From NCBI GenBank assembly GCA_965230015.1, contig CBDDKF010000009.1:62001-126000 (forward strand): a stretch of 64,000 nt of DNA. The letters run 5' to 3'. The notes below the pieces were generated by a model. It was not told the origin of the DNA and ran no database searches. It saw only the letters and a program-made list of their open reading frames with translations. Shown here in pieces: positions 8,750 to 17,005 of the stretch; the first letter of the stretch is position 1, and every line of letters starts with the position of its first letter. A program made the translations under genes and the position numbers. The DNA comes from JABSQH01 sp965230015. GTDB taxonomy: Bacteria; Actinomycetota; Acidimicrobiia; Acidimicrobiales; Ilumatobacteraceae.

Positions 8750-9769
8750 CTACACCGTCCAGGTGCCGTTGGACCGCAGCAGGGCCTCGATGTCGCCGGG
8801 CCCGCGGCGCTCACTGGCGTCGAGCACCTGGTCGGCGACCGCGCCTGCGTACTCCTGGCGTTGGACGTCGCGGAACACACCGAACGGAGTAGGCGACACA
8901 TCATCGGTCGAGAGGCGGGCAAGGGCGAACGCCAACGACGGGTCGTCGCGGTTGGCGTCGTGCACCAGCACGTCGTCGGGTGCCACGTCGGCCAGGTCGA
9001 CCAGCCGCAACTGACCGTCGGATCCCATCACCACACCGCGCTGACGCTCGGCGCCGAAGATGATCGGCTCGCCGTGCACCAGGTCGATGAGCATCTCGTC
9101 GCGCACGCTCTTCTTCGTGACCCCGGCGAACTGACCGTCGTTGAACACGTTGCAGTTCTGGTAGATCTCGACGAACGACGCACCGCGGTGGGCGTGCGCC
9201 GCGCGGAACGTCTCGATCATGTGCTGGCGATCGAGGTCGTGGGTGCGGGCGACGAAGGTGGCCTCGGCCCCGAGGGCCACCATGAGGGGGTTGAACGGCG
9301 GGTCGATCGAGCCCATCGGCGTCGACTTTGTGACCTTGCCCAGCTCCGAGGTGGGGGAGAACTGGCCCTTGGTGAGCCCGTAGATCCGGTTGTTGAACAG
9401 CAGGATCGTGAGGTTGACGTTGCGGCGGAGCGCATGGATCAGGTGGTTGCCGCCGATCGACAAGCCGTCGCCGTCACCGGTGACCACCCACACGTCGAGA
9501 TCGGGGCGGGCGACGGCGACGCCGGTGGCAATCGCGGGTGCGCGGCCGTGGATGCCGTGCACGCCGTAGGTGTTCATGTAGTAGGGAAAGCGGCTCGAAC
9601 AGCCGATGCCCGACACGAACACGGTGTTCTCGGGGGCCACGCCGAGCTCGGGCATCAGCTGCTGTACAGCGAGCAAGATGCCGTAGTCGCCGCAGCCAGG
9701 GCACCAGCGAACCTCCTGGTCGCTGGACCAGTCCTTCTTGGTGGTGACCGGTACGTCGGTGGTGGTCAT
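8750..9769 (-). CDS. korB: 2-oxoacid:ferredoxin oxidoreductase subunit beta (KorB)
   Basis: Thiamine-diphosphate-binding beta subunit of 2-oxoglutarate:ferredoxin oxidoreductase, which oxidises 2-oxoglutarate to succinyl-CoA and reduces ferredoxin. 339 residues. Iron-sulphur ligands WCPGCGDYG (C23, C26) and GIGCSSRFPYY are present. The TPP/Mg site is VVTGDGDGLSIGGNH near residue 95, and IYGLTKGQFSPTS is typical of the two-subunit KOR type. The start at 9769 overlaps the korA stop by four bases (ATGA), showing translational coupling. The much longer open frame running upstream through korA is spurious. The C-terminal 60 residues (after VRDEMLIDLVHGEPIIFG) match the extension of actinobacterial KorB. 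Confidence 0.95.
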   Translation of the reverse strand: MTTTDVPVTTKKDWSSDQEVRWCPGCGDYGILLAVQQLMPELGVAPENTVFVSGIGCSSRFPYYMNTYGVHGIHGRAPAIATGVAVARPDLDVWVVTGDGDGLSIGGNHLIHALRRNVNLTILLFNNRIYGLTKGQFSPTSELGKVTKSTPMGSIDPPFNPLMVALGAEATFVARTHDLDRQHMIETFRAAHAHRGASFVEIYQNCNVFNDGQFAGVTKKSVRDEMLIDLVHGEPIIFGAERQRGVVMGSDGQLRLVDLADVAPDDVLVHDANRDDPSLAFALARLSTDDVSPTPFGVFRDVQRQEYAGAVADQVLDASERRGPGDIEALLRSNGTWTV

Positions 9770-11715
9770 GATGTCGTTCCCTCGATGTTGGCGGCGGTGA
9801 TGGCGGCGGCCGCGTCGGCACCCTCGAGCGCTTCGACGATCGCCTTCTCGATCTCGCGTGACTTGAACGGCAAGCCCTGCACCTTCGTGAGCGCTCGGGC
9901 ATCGACGAGGTATCGCCCGCGGATCACGTTGGTGAGCTGTCCCGAGTTGAGTTCGGGCACGATGATGTGCCGGAAGCGGCCGAGCAGGTCGCCGAGGTCG
10001 GGCGGCAGCGGATTGAGGTGCACCAGATGTGCCGAGGCCACCTTCCGGCCCGCACGTCGTTGGCGCTGAACCGCAGCGTCGATCGCCGCCCAGGTCGAAC
10101 CCCATCCGAGCACCAGCACGTCGGCGTCGGCATCGCCGTTGATCTCGGTCGGTGGGATGTCGGCCGCAATGCCCTCGATCTTCGCCGCCCGCAACCGCAC
10201 CATCTTCTCGTGGTTCTCGGGTGTGTAGTCGATGTTGCCGGTGCCGTCGGCCTTCTCGAGCCCGCCGACCCGGTGCATCAGACGCGGCGTGCCGGGGATC
10301 GCCCACGGTCGAGCGAGCGTGTCGGGATCGCGCAGGTATGGCCAGAAGCTTTCGTCGCCGTTGTCGTCGGTGTGGTTGAACTCGGTGGCAAACGGCACCG
10401 AGATGTCGGGCAACGCCGACACGTCGGGCAGCAGCCAGGGTTCCGACCCGTTGGCCAGGTAGCCGTCGGACAACAAGAACACCGGTGTGCGGTACTTCAA
10501 CGCGATGCGGATCGCCTCGATCGCCGCATGGAAGCAGTGCGTGGGGCTGTATGCGGCAACCACGGGGACCGGCGACTCGCCGTGGCGACCGAACAACGCC
10601 AGGTTGAGGTCGGACGCCTCGGTCTTGGTCGGCAGACCCGTCGAGGGGCCGCCGCGCTGGATGTCGACGATCAACAGCGGCAGCTCGATCGACACCGCGA
10701 GTGAGGTGGTCTCGCTCTTCAGCGCGATACCCGGGCCGCTGGTGGTGGTTACCCCGAGGTGGCCGGAGAACGAGGCCCCGAGGGCCATGCCGATCGCCGC
10801 GATTTCGTCTTCGGCCTGGACCGTGCGCACACCGAAGTGCTTGTGCTTCGACAGCTCGTGAAGGATGTCGCTGGCCGGAGTGATCGGGTACGACCCCAGC
10901 GTGATCGGGAGCTGAGCCAGCTGTCCGCCGGTGATGATGCCCCACGCGAGCGCCGCGTTGCCGGTGACCGAGGTGTATTCACCCTCGGGCAATTTGGCCG
11001 GGCGGACCTCGTAGCGGTGGCCGACCGCTTCGGTGGTCTCGCCGAAGTTGAACCCGGCGAGGAACGACTCGCGGTTGGCCATGCGTACGTTGTCGTTCTT
11101 GGCGAACTTCTCGTCGATCCACTCGAGCGTCGGTTCGGTCGGACGGGTGAACATCCACGACACCAGGCCGAGCGCAAAGAAGTTCTTCGAGCGCTCGGCG
11201 TCGCGCGGCTTCACGCCGAGCGGCGCACAGACCTCTTTGGTCAGTGTGGTCATCGGCACCCGCAGCACTCGGTAGCCCGCGAGGCTGCCATCGTCGAGCG
11301 GGTTGACCACATCGTCGCCTTCGCCGTAGCCGGCCTTGGCCAGGTTGCGCTCTTCGAAGGTGTCTTCGTTGACGATGATCGTGCCACCCGGCTCGAGCCG
11401 ATGGAGTTCGGCCATCAACGCGGCAGGGTTCATGGCGACGAGCACGTTGGGCTCGTCGCCGGGCGTGGTGATGTCGTGGTCGGCGATGTTCACCTGGAAT
11501 GCCGACACGCCGTTGACCGTGCCGGCAGGGGCACGGATCTCGGCGGGAAAGTCGGGCAGCGTGCTCAAGTCGTTGCCGAAGCTGGCACTGACCGACGTAA
11601 ATCGGTCGCCGGTGAGCTGCATGCCGTCGCCGGAGTCACCGGCAAACCGCACAACGAGGTGGTCGAGTACGCGGTCGTCGTCGCCGGCGTCCGTCCGGTC
11701 GATCGTCTCGGTCAT
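9766..11715 (-). CDS. korA: 2-oxoacid:ferredoxin oxidoreductase fused gamma/alpha subunit (KorA)
   Basis: 649-residue partner of KorB. The N-terminal gamma domain (LVVRFAGDSGDGMQLTG, about residues 18-200) binds CoA. The alpha domain begins near residue 225 with GNAALAWGIITGG and carries GSYPITPASDILH and TTTSGPGIALKSE, as in pyruvate/2-oxoglutarate ferredoxin oxidoreductases. The gamma-alpha fusion without a separate delta (ferredoxin-like) subunit is the arrangement of oxygen-tolerant KORs of actinobacteria such as Mycobacterium. Start chosen at ATG 11715, preceded by a GAGGGG ribosome site; the upstream in-frame codons look non-coding. Divergent from the DNA ligase gene with a gap of about 95 bases holding both promoters. 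Confidence 0.95.
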   Translation of the reverse strand: MTETIDRTDAGDDDRVLDHLVVRFAGDSGDGMQLTGDRFTSVSASFGNDLSTLPDFPAEIRAPAGTVNGVSAFQVNIADHDITTPGDEPNVLVAMNPAALMAELHRLEPGGTIIVNEDTFEERNLAKAGYGEGDDVVNPLDDGSLAGYRVLRVPMTTLTKEVCAPLGVKPRDAERSKNFFALGLVSWMFTRPTEPTLEWIDEKFAKNDNVRMANRESFLAGFNFGETTEAVGHRYEVRPAKLPEGEYTSVTGNAALAWGIITGGQLAQLPITLGSYPITPASDILHELSKHKHFGVRTVQAEDEIAAIGMALGASFSGHLGVTTTSGPGIALKSETTSLAVSIELPLLIVDIQRGGPSTGLPTKTEASDLNLALFGRHGESPVPVVAAYSPTHCFHAAIEAIRIALKYRTPVFLLSDGYLANGSEPWLLPDVSALPDISVPFATEFNHTDDNGDESFWPYLRDPDTLARPWAIPGTPRLMHRVGGLEKADGTGNIDYTPENHEKMVRLRAAKIEGIAADIPPTEINGDADADVLVLGWGSTWAAIDAAVQRQRRAGRKVASAHLVHLNPLPPDLGDLLGRFRHIIVPELNSGQLTNVIRGRYLVDARALTKVQGLPFKSREIEKAIVEALEGADAAAAITAANIEGTTS

Positions 11716-11810
11716 TTTTCCCCTCTGGTGTCGCGACAGCGATGTCGCGGTGTTCGGCGGCGGCGTCGTTGCCGCCGCGCTGCCCACCGTAGTGGCCGGT
11801 ACCCCCCATC

Positions 11811-13316
11811 GTGCAGACTCGGAAGGTGACTCTGTTCGCCGATCTCGCCGCTACATCGGAGCGGGTCGCGGCCACGCCGAAACGCAACGCCAAGGTGGCA
11901 GCGCTCGCCGATCTGCTCGCCGCGCTGGAGGACACAGAGGTGCGACCGGCCGTGGCCTTCCTCGTCGGTTCGACCACCCTCGGGCGCATCGGCGTCGGCT
12001 GGGCGTCGATCGGTGCCGTCGACGTCGCCCCGGCGCACTCTTCGTCGTTGACCGTGCTCGACGTGCAGGCCGTCATCGAGACGCTCGCCGCGTCGACCGG
12101 CGACGGCTCGACCGCTCGACGCCGGGCTGCGCTGACCCAGCTGTTCGCCCAGAGCACCGCCGGTGAGCAGGCGTTGCTGCGCGGGATTCTCGGAGGCGAG
12201 CTCCGTCAGGGCGCGCTCGACGGAGTGATGGCGAGCGCCGTGGGTCAGGCCGCCCAGGTGCCGGTCGGCGCCGTGCGCAGGGCGGCCATGTTCACCGGCG
12301 ATCTCGGCGAGACAGCGGCGATTGCGCTCACCGATGGGCGGAGCGGACTCGACGCAGTGGTGCTCCAACCGTTGCGGCCGGTCGAACCCATGCTGGCGTC
12401 GACCGCGCCGTCGGCGGCCGAGGCGCTCGCCGGCGGCGAAGCGCTGATCGAGTGGAAGCTCGACGGTGCTCGACTGCAGGCACATCGGCAGGGGAGCGAG
12501 GTGCGGCTGTACACCCGCAACTTGAACGACGTGACCGCGCGGCTCCCAGCGGTGGTCGAGCAGGTGCGCGCCCTTCCAGGCGGCGATCTGGTGCTCGACG
12601 GCGAGGCGATGGGGTTGCTCGACGACGGGGCGCCGCAGGCCTTTCAGGACACGATCAGCGAGTTCTCGCGCGACGACGGCACGCCGCTGACCGCGTTCTT
12701 CTTCGATGCGCTGCACGTCGATGGCGTCAGCGTGCACGACGCGCCGCTGGCCGACCGACGGGCGGCGCTGGAACGTGTGGTTCCGCCGGCCGCTCGCTTG
12801 CCATCGGTGGTGACCGACGACTCCGACGTTGCCGAGCAGTTCTTCAGCGATGCGGTCGCCGCTGGCCAGGAAGGAGTGGTGGTCAAGTCGCTCGACGCGC
12901 CGTACGAGGCAGGTCGTCGCGGGAAGGCGTGGCGCAAGGTCAAACCGGTGCACACGTTCGACCTGGTCGTGTTGGCGGTGGAGTGGGGGCACGGACGGCG
13001 CAGGGGAACGCTGTCGAACTTGCATCTCGGCGCCCGCGACGGCGACGACTTCGTGATGGTCGGCAAGACGTTCAAGGGCCTGACCGACGCGATGCTCGAG
13101 TGGCAGACGCAGCGGTTTCTCGACTTACGGGTGCGCGACGAGGGACACGTGGTGGTTGTGCGTCCGGAGCAGGTGGTCGAGGTGGCGATCGACGGCGTCC
13201 AGCGGTCGACGCGCTACCCCGGCGGGATCGCCTTGCGCTTCGCGCGGGTCCGTCGCTACCGCGACGACAAACCCGTGGAGCAAGCCGACACCCTCGACGC
13301 CCTGCGCTCGCTGTAA
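11811..13316 (+). CDS. ATP-dependent DNA ligase (LigB-like)
   Basis: Seals DNA nicks by adenylate transfer. Domains in order: N-terminal DNA-binding domain (1-200: VTLFADLAATSERV, LRGILGGELRQGALDGVM), adenylation domain with the nucleophile lysine in EWKLDGAR at about residue 216, then LDGEAM, FFFDALHVDG, GQEGVVVKSLDAPYEAG (motif IV) and WRKVKP (motif V), and a C-terminal OB-fold. The length of 501 residues matches mycobacterial LigB (about 507), which is non-essential. GTG 11811 is used; GTG 11826, right before TLFADLAAT, is the alternative. The TAA stop lies inside the palindrome at 13312. Confidence 0.93.
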   Translation: MQTRKVTLFADLAATSERVAATPKRNAKVAALADLLAALEDTEVRPAVAFLVGSTTLGRIGVGWASIGAVDVAPAHSSSLTVLDVQAVIETLAASTGDGSTARRRAALTQLFAQSTAGEQALLRGILGGELRQGALDGVMASAVGQAAQVPVGAVRRAAMFTGDLGETAAIALTDGRSGLDAVVLQPLRPVEPMLASTAPSAAEALAGGEALIEWKLDGARLQAHRQGSEVRLYTRNLNDVTARLPAVVEQVRALPGGDLVLDGEAMGLLDDGAPQAFQDTISEFSRDDGTPLTAFFFDALHVDGVSVHDAPLADRRAALERVVPPAARLPSVVTDDSDVAEQFFSDAVAAGQEGVVVKSLDAPYEAGRRGKAWRKVKPVHTFDLVVLAVEWGHGRRRGTLSNLHLGARDGDDFVMVGKTFKGLTDAMLEWQTQRFLDLRVRDEGHVVVVRPEQVVEVAIDGVQRSTRYPGGIALRFARVRRYRDDKPVEQADTLDALRSL

Positions 13317-13342
13317 CAACCGTCTCTGAGACGATCGTTACA
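13312..13342. terminator. Recurrent palindrome, copy 2
   Basis: 31-bp inverted repeat, TGTAACAACCGTCTC then T then GAGACGATCGTTACA, with two mismatches between arms. The left TAA is the stop of the ligase gene (13314-13316) and the right TTA is the stop of the convergent CYTH gene (13338-13340), so one element ends both reading frames and probably both transcripts. Confidence 0.78.
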
Positions 13343-13844
13343 GGTCGTCGGGGCGGCCGTAGCGTGCGAGGTTGGCGTTGCCCCAGCGGGGGTTGTCGGT
13401 GACCTCGGTGCCGAACCAGGACGGCGGTTCGAACGCGTTGGCGGCCGCGGTGTCGGGGAACTCGAGCTCGGTCATCACCAGCCCGGCGAAACGCCCCGCA
13501 TACACATCGACCTCGACGTCGACGGTGATGCCGTCGCCGGTATCGAGGGGGACCGTGTAGCGGAGTTTTTCGATCACACGATCGCCGGCCAACGGCCACA
13601 AGGCGTTGGCCTGGGCGTCGTCGACGGGCTGCTCGACCTCGGTGCGGGTCAGGCCCGCACCTCCCTTCACGGTGAGCACATGGTGGTCGTCGGTCGTCCG
13701 CACCCGCACCTCCACGTGGCCAGTCCCGTGATCCTCCACCGCCACGTATCCCTGGCGCAGCGATGTGCAGCGGATGGCGCGTGCGAGGTATGGCTCGATG
13801 TCGGTGCGCGCATCGACGACGAAGGCGCGCTCGATCTCGTTCAC
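13338..13844 (-). CDS. CYTH domain protein (triphosphate tunnel-like) with altered signature
   Basis: 168-residue CYTH (triphosphate tunnel metalloenzyme) domain. The N-terminal signature ExExK is normally EIERK; here it reads NEIERAFVV, so the conserved lysine is replaced by alanine. Other tunnel strands are visible: VEVRVRTTDDHHVLTVKGG, TRTEVEQPV, EKLRYTVPL, TVDVEVDVYAGRFAGLVMTELEF. Starts with GTG 13844, overlapping the CHAD gene stop by four bases (GTGA). In many bacteria CYTH and CHAD are fused or adjacent and act on or bind polyphosphate. Activity of this copy is uncertain given the missing Lys, although the remaining acidic and basic tunnel residues are kept. Confidence 0.88.
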   Translation of the reverse strand: MNEIERAFVVDARTDIEPYLARAIRCTSLRQGYVAVEDHGTGHVEVRVRTTDDHHVLTVKGGAGLTRTEVEQPVDDAQANALWPLAGDRVIEKLRYTVPLDTGDGITVDVEVDVYAGRFAGLVMTELEFPDTAAANAFEPPSWFGTEVTDNPRWGNANLARYGRPDDL

Positions 13845-14740
13845 TCGGAGTCCTGCCACAGATCCCAATAGGCGTGCAGCCGCTCGTCGAAGCGACGGGG
13901 CGCCTCCACGTAGAGCACTGCGCCTTGGCGGATGGCCCGCGCTTCGAGCGTCGCCCGCCGGTCGGCGATCAGGCATCGGGCGTGGCGCACCATGTCGTCG
14001 CCGCCGAAGTCGATCGGGGCTGCGCCGAGCACGTCGTCGAGCACCGCGAGGTCGTGAGCCGATCCGAGGTCGTCGGCCAGATCCGACAACGCCGCTCCCA
14101 GCGGTCCGAGCACGGTGGGTGCCGCGCCGTGGAGCAGCCGCACGTGGTACCAGTAGCCCTTCGCCCGCTTGCGCCACTCGTGCAGGCGCGTGGCCGTCGG
14201 GTCGCTGTGCACCCGAGCCAGTTCCTTGCGGCCGGCGCGGTAGTTGCTCACGATGCCCGGCCCGATCGCTACCCAACCGTCTTCACTGAGTCGCCAGTCG
14301 TCGATGCCGCCGTGCACCTTGGTGAGCAGCGCGCTGGCGCGCATCACGTGGTCGGTCATCGCCGCGAACTCTGCCGCTGCGGCGTCGGCTCGACGTTGGA
14401 GACCTGCGGTGACGGGGGCCACGAGTGCGCTGTCGGCTCGCCCGTCGATGGTGGCCACGAACGCGTCGGTGAGGGCCTGTGCGTCGCGCGCTCCCGAGAG
14501 CTCGCGTGCGGCCTCACGCACGCGCGCGTTGGCCCGGGTGTAGCGGCGACCGAGCGATGGCTCGACCATCTGCAGCAGGGCGCGCACCTTCTTGCAGCGC
14601 TTGCGGCAGTCGTGGATGGCCTGCGCTGGGGTGCGTTCGGTGGTGCCGCCGAGGTCGACCAGGGCCTCGTCGATCTCCTCGGTGGCGATACGCCGAACGG
14701 CCATCGTCGCCGTCTCCGAGCGTTCGAGTTCGTAGGCCAT
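13841..14740 (-). CDS. CHAD domain protein (polyphosphate-binding)
   Basis: 299-residue all-helical CHAD domain protein, predicted to bind polyphosphate through conserved histidines and basic residues. Typical motifs: AIHDCRKRCKKVRALLQMVEPSLG near residue 42, REAARELSGARDAQAL, and in the second half HEWRKRAKGYWYHVRLL and LADDLGSAHDLAVLDD. The two-fold repeat of H-x-x-RKR-x-K is the family hallmark. ATG 14740 is preferred to the GTG one codon upstream. It is coupled by overlap to the CYTH gene downstream, so both are probably made together. Confidence 0.92.
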   Translation of the reverse strand: MAYELERSETATMAVRRIATEEIDEALVDLGGTTERTPAQAIHDCRKRCKKVRALLQMVEPSLGRRYTRANARVREAARELSGARDAQALTDAFVATIDGRADSALVAPVTAGLQRRADAAAAEFAAMTDHVMRASALLTKVHGGIDDWRLSEDGWVAIGPGIVSNYRAGRKELARVHSDPTATRLHEWRKRAKGYWYHVRLLHGAAPTVLGPLGAALSDLADDLGSAHDLAVLDDVLGAAPIDFGGDDMVRHARCLIADRRATLEARAIRQGAVLYVEAPRRFDERLHAYWDLWQDSE

Positions 14741-14878
14741 CACCCTTCAGTGTGCCGGGGCGGATCTGTGCGCGGTAGAGGCGTCCGGCAGGAAACGAGA
14801 CGCGCCCGCCAACGCCGGGCGATGGGCCAGGGACCGCGCGCCGCGGTCGGGCGAGTTACTGCGGCTACCTTCGACGAG

Positions 14879-15064
14879 ATGGCCGATCGACAGCGACGTT
14901 CTCGGCGATCCGCCGTCGGCGGGATGATTGCAGTGGCCCTGACCGCGGTCGCTGTTGCCGCGTGCGACGACGGCGACGAGAGCACCCCCGACGAGCTGCT
15001 CCGTATCGAGGGTCCGGCGCAGGTCGACCCGAGCTTCGAAGGTCTCGACGGACGTGACCCATAA
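14879..15064 (+). CDS. Small putative lipoprotein
   Basis: 61 residues: basic N-terminus (RQRRSRR), hydrophobic stretch MIAVALTAVAVAAC with a lipobox-like AVAAC, then an acidic tail (DDGDESTPDEL). The layout is that of a small exported lipoprotein. Located between the divergent CHAD gene and thymidine kinase, 42 bases before the latter. It is part of a longer open frame whose upstream section is antisense to CHAD and not credible. No homologue is recognised. Confidence 0.5.
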   Translation: MADRQRRSRRSAVGGMIAVALTAVAVAACDDGDESTPDELLRIEGPAQVDPSFEGLDGRDP

Positions 15065-15106
15065 GCCAGGTCGCCCGTCGACGCGCGGGTAGGGTCGCGC
15101 GCCGCG

Positions 15107-15709
15107 ATGGCGACGCTGCGCTTCAACTTCGGCACGATGGGCTCGGGGAAGAGCACGCTCGCGCTGCAGATTCACCACAACCTTTCGAGCCGTCAGCTGT
15201 ACGGCTTGTTGCTGACCACGCTCGACCGAGAGGGGCGCCAGGTCACGAGCCGGCTGGGTGTAGCGGCTCCTGCGGTGGAGGTGTCGTCCGACCTCGATCT
15301 GTACCGGCTGGCTGCCGAACACTGGCCCATCCACTACTTGGTGTGCGACGAGGTGCAGTTCTACACACCCGCACAGTGTGATCAGCTGGCGCGTGTGGTC
15401 GACGGCCTCGACGTCGATGTGTACGCCTTCGGGTTGCTCACCGACTTTCGCGGCAAGTTGTTCGAGGGCACGCAACGAATGTTGGAGATCGCCGACACCC
15501 ATACGCCGCTGCAAGTCGAAGCGCGCTGCTGGTGTGGGGCCCCTGCCACACACAACGCCCGGGTGGTCAATGGCGAGGTGGTGTACGAAGGGGAGACGGT
15601 CGTCGTCGGCGACACGAGTGCCACTGCGACGCAGCCCCTCTTCGGCGACGACGTTCGCTACGAGTTGCTCTGCCGCAAGCACTTCCTCGCCGGCGACCTC
15701 GGCGACTAA
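15107..15709 (+). CDS. tdk: Thymidine kinase, type II
   Basis: Phosphorylates thymidine with ATP in pyrimidine salvage. P-loop GTMGSGKST at residues 9-17; catalytic region LVCDEVQFYTPAQ near residue 84 (DE-x-QF with the general-base Glu); AFGLLTDFRGKLFEGTQ typical of the family; zinc ribbon with CWC near residue 143 and C-x2-H near the C-terminus (LCRKHF). The length of 200 residues is normal. The lasso region is VVNGEVVYEGETVVVGD, where the usual motif is Q-x2-IGG. The TAA stop overlaps the stop of the convergent membrane protein gene by four bases. Confidence 0.93.
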   Translation: MATLRFNFGTMGSGKSTLALQIHHNLSSRQLYGLLLTTLDREGRQVTSRLGVAAPAVEVSSDLDLYRLAAEHWPIHYLVCDEVQFYTPAQCDQLARVVDGLDVDVYAFGLLTDFRGKLFEGTQRMLEIADTHTPLQVEARCWCGAPATHNARVVNGEVVYEGETVVVGDTSATATQPLFGDDVRYELLCRKHFLAGDLGD

Positions 15710-16182
15710 CGCAGTTCGCGCAGCGCGTCCGAGGCGCGACAGCCTTTGGCGATGCCGTAGGCCATCAGCATCCCGCCGATGCGCAAGAACACCGCCCCTG
15801 CGTCGCCGGCGCCGTTGTCGTCGAACAGCAAGGTGACGATCGACACTGCGCCGATCACGATGAGGATCGTGGCGATACCTGCCGTGATCCGCAGCAGCGG
15901 GGCGATGGCTGGTGGCGGGTCGGACTGCGCAAGGTACGCCGCCACCACCCCGACCAGGGCCGGGGGCACGAGAACGATCATGTTGGGCGGCAGTACGAGA
16001 AAGCTCAGTACCTCGATCCGCTGTTCCCACACCCCGGCGAAGCGCGAGGCGTCGACGGCACGCACCCGTTCGATCTGGAACAGCATGAGGCCGAAGACGC
16101 CGCCGAGCAGCAGCCAGCCGACGACGGTGAGTTGATTGATGAGGGCGCGCCGTCGTTCGGCGGGTACTGGAGCGTCGCTCAC
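15706..16182 (-). CDS. Hypothetical multi-pass membrane protein
   Basis: About 158 residues from GTG 16182 (a longer open frame extends upstream but runs into the divergent deacetylase promoter). Three to four hydrophobic segments: LTVVGWLLLGGVFGLMLF, VLSFLVLPPNMIVLVPPALVGVVAAYL, ITAGIATILIVIGAVSIVTLLF and AGAVFLRIGGMLMAYGIA. The C-terminus KGCRASDALRELR is cytoplasmic by charge. No family is recognised. Convergent with thymidine kinase, with stops overlapping. Confidence 0.7.
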   Translation of the reverse strand: MSDAPVPAERRRALINQLTVVGWLLLGGVFGLMLFQIERVRAVDASRFAGVWEQRIEVLSFLVLPPNMIVLVPPALVGVVAAYLAQSDPPPAIAPLLRITAGIATILIVIGAVSIVTLLFDDNGAGDAGAVFLRIGGMLMAYGIAKGCRASDALRELR

Positions 16183-16243
16183 CGTGGGCGCGAGTCGCTG
16201 CTCGTCGGGGCGCTCCTCATGGGCGCAACTGTAGATTGGCCGG

Positions 16244-16960
16244 GTGCTCGCCTTCGAAGACATCGAACGCTGCCTCGTGGTCACCGCGCACCCCGACGAT
16301 GTCGACTTCGGTGCCGCGGGCACCGTGGCCAAGCTCACCGACGCCGGCGTGATCGTCACCTACTGCCTGGTGACCGACGGGCAGGCCGGCGGCTTCGATC
16401 ACTCGATTCCGCGCGACGAGATGGCGTCGATCCGCCGCGAAGAGCAGACCAAGGCCGCCGCCGAGGTCGGGGTCACGGATCTACGGTTCCTCGGCTACAT
16501 GGACGGCACCGTCGAGGTGTCGATGGCGTTGCGCCACGACATCAGCGCAGTGATCCGCGAGGTCCGTCCGCAGGTGGTGATCACCCAGTCGCCGCTGCGC
16601 AATCTGGCGTCGACCTACGGGTCGCATCCCGATCACACGGCGACGGGCGAGGCCACGATGTGCGCGGTCTATCCCGATGCCCGTAATCCGTTTGCCTTCC
16701 CTGGGCAGCACTGCGCCGAACTCGAAGACTGGAAGGTCAGCGAGGTGTGGCTCACGCTGGGCCCCGACTCCGACGCGGCGGTCGACATCACCGATCAGCT
16801 CGACCGCAAGATCCGCGCGCTGATGTGTCACGTGTCGCAACACCCTGATCCGTCGGGCATGGAGTCGCGGGTGCGTGAGTGGTACCAGGGGATCGCCGAG
16901 CAGCACGGGCTGCCCGCCGGACGTTCCGCCGAAGCGTTCCGCGTGCTCGACACGCGGTGA
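16244..16960 (+). CDS. PIG-L family deacetylase (LmbE/MshB-like)
   Basis: Zinc-dependent N-deacetylase family (GlcNAc-type substrates: MshB in mycothiol synthesis, Mca, BshB). 238 residues. Metal site AHPDDVDFGAAGT near residue 15 and the third ligand in GSHPDHTATGEA near residue 127. SPLRNLASTYGSHPDH is typical of the actinobacterial branch with PRQV-like DxxxVR. Starts with GTG 16244. The length is shorter than MshB (about 300 residues), so a different amide substrate is likely. Not in an operon with other mycothiol genes. Confidence 0.92.
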   Translation: MLAFEDIERCLVVTAHPDDVDFGAAGTVAKLTDAGVIVTYCLVTDGQAGGFDHSIPRDEMASIRREEQTKAAAEVGVTDLRFLGYMDGTVEVSMALRHDISAVIREVRPQVVITQSPLRNLASTYGSHPDHTATGEATMCAVYPDARNPFAFPGQHCAELEDWKVSEVWLTLGPDSDAAVDITDQLDRKIRALMCHVSQHPDPSGMESRVREWYQGIAEQHGLPAGRSAEAFRVLDTR

Positions 16961-17005
16961 GGTCGTCCTCGCCGGTGCGTCGCTGACGAGCGGCTGCTGT
17001 GTCGG

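Noticed and set aside
8750..10945. 731-codon reverse frame read as one long KorB
   Set aside because: The part upstream of 9769 is out of frame with korA. The ATGA overlap fixes the true start.
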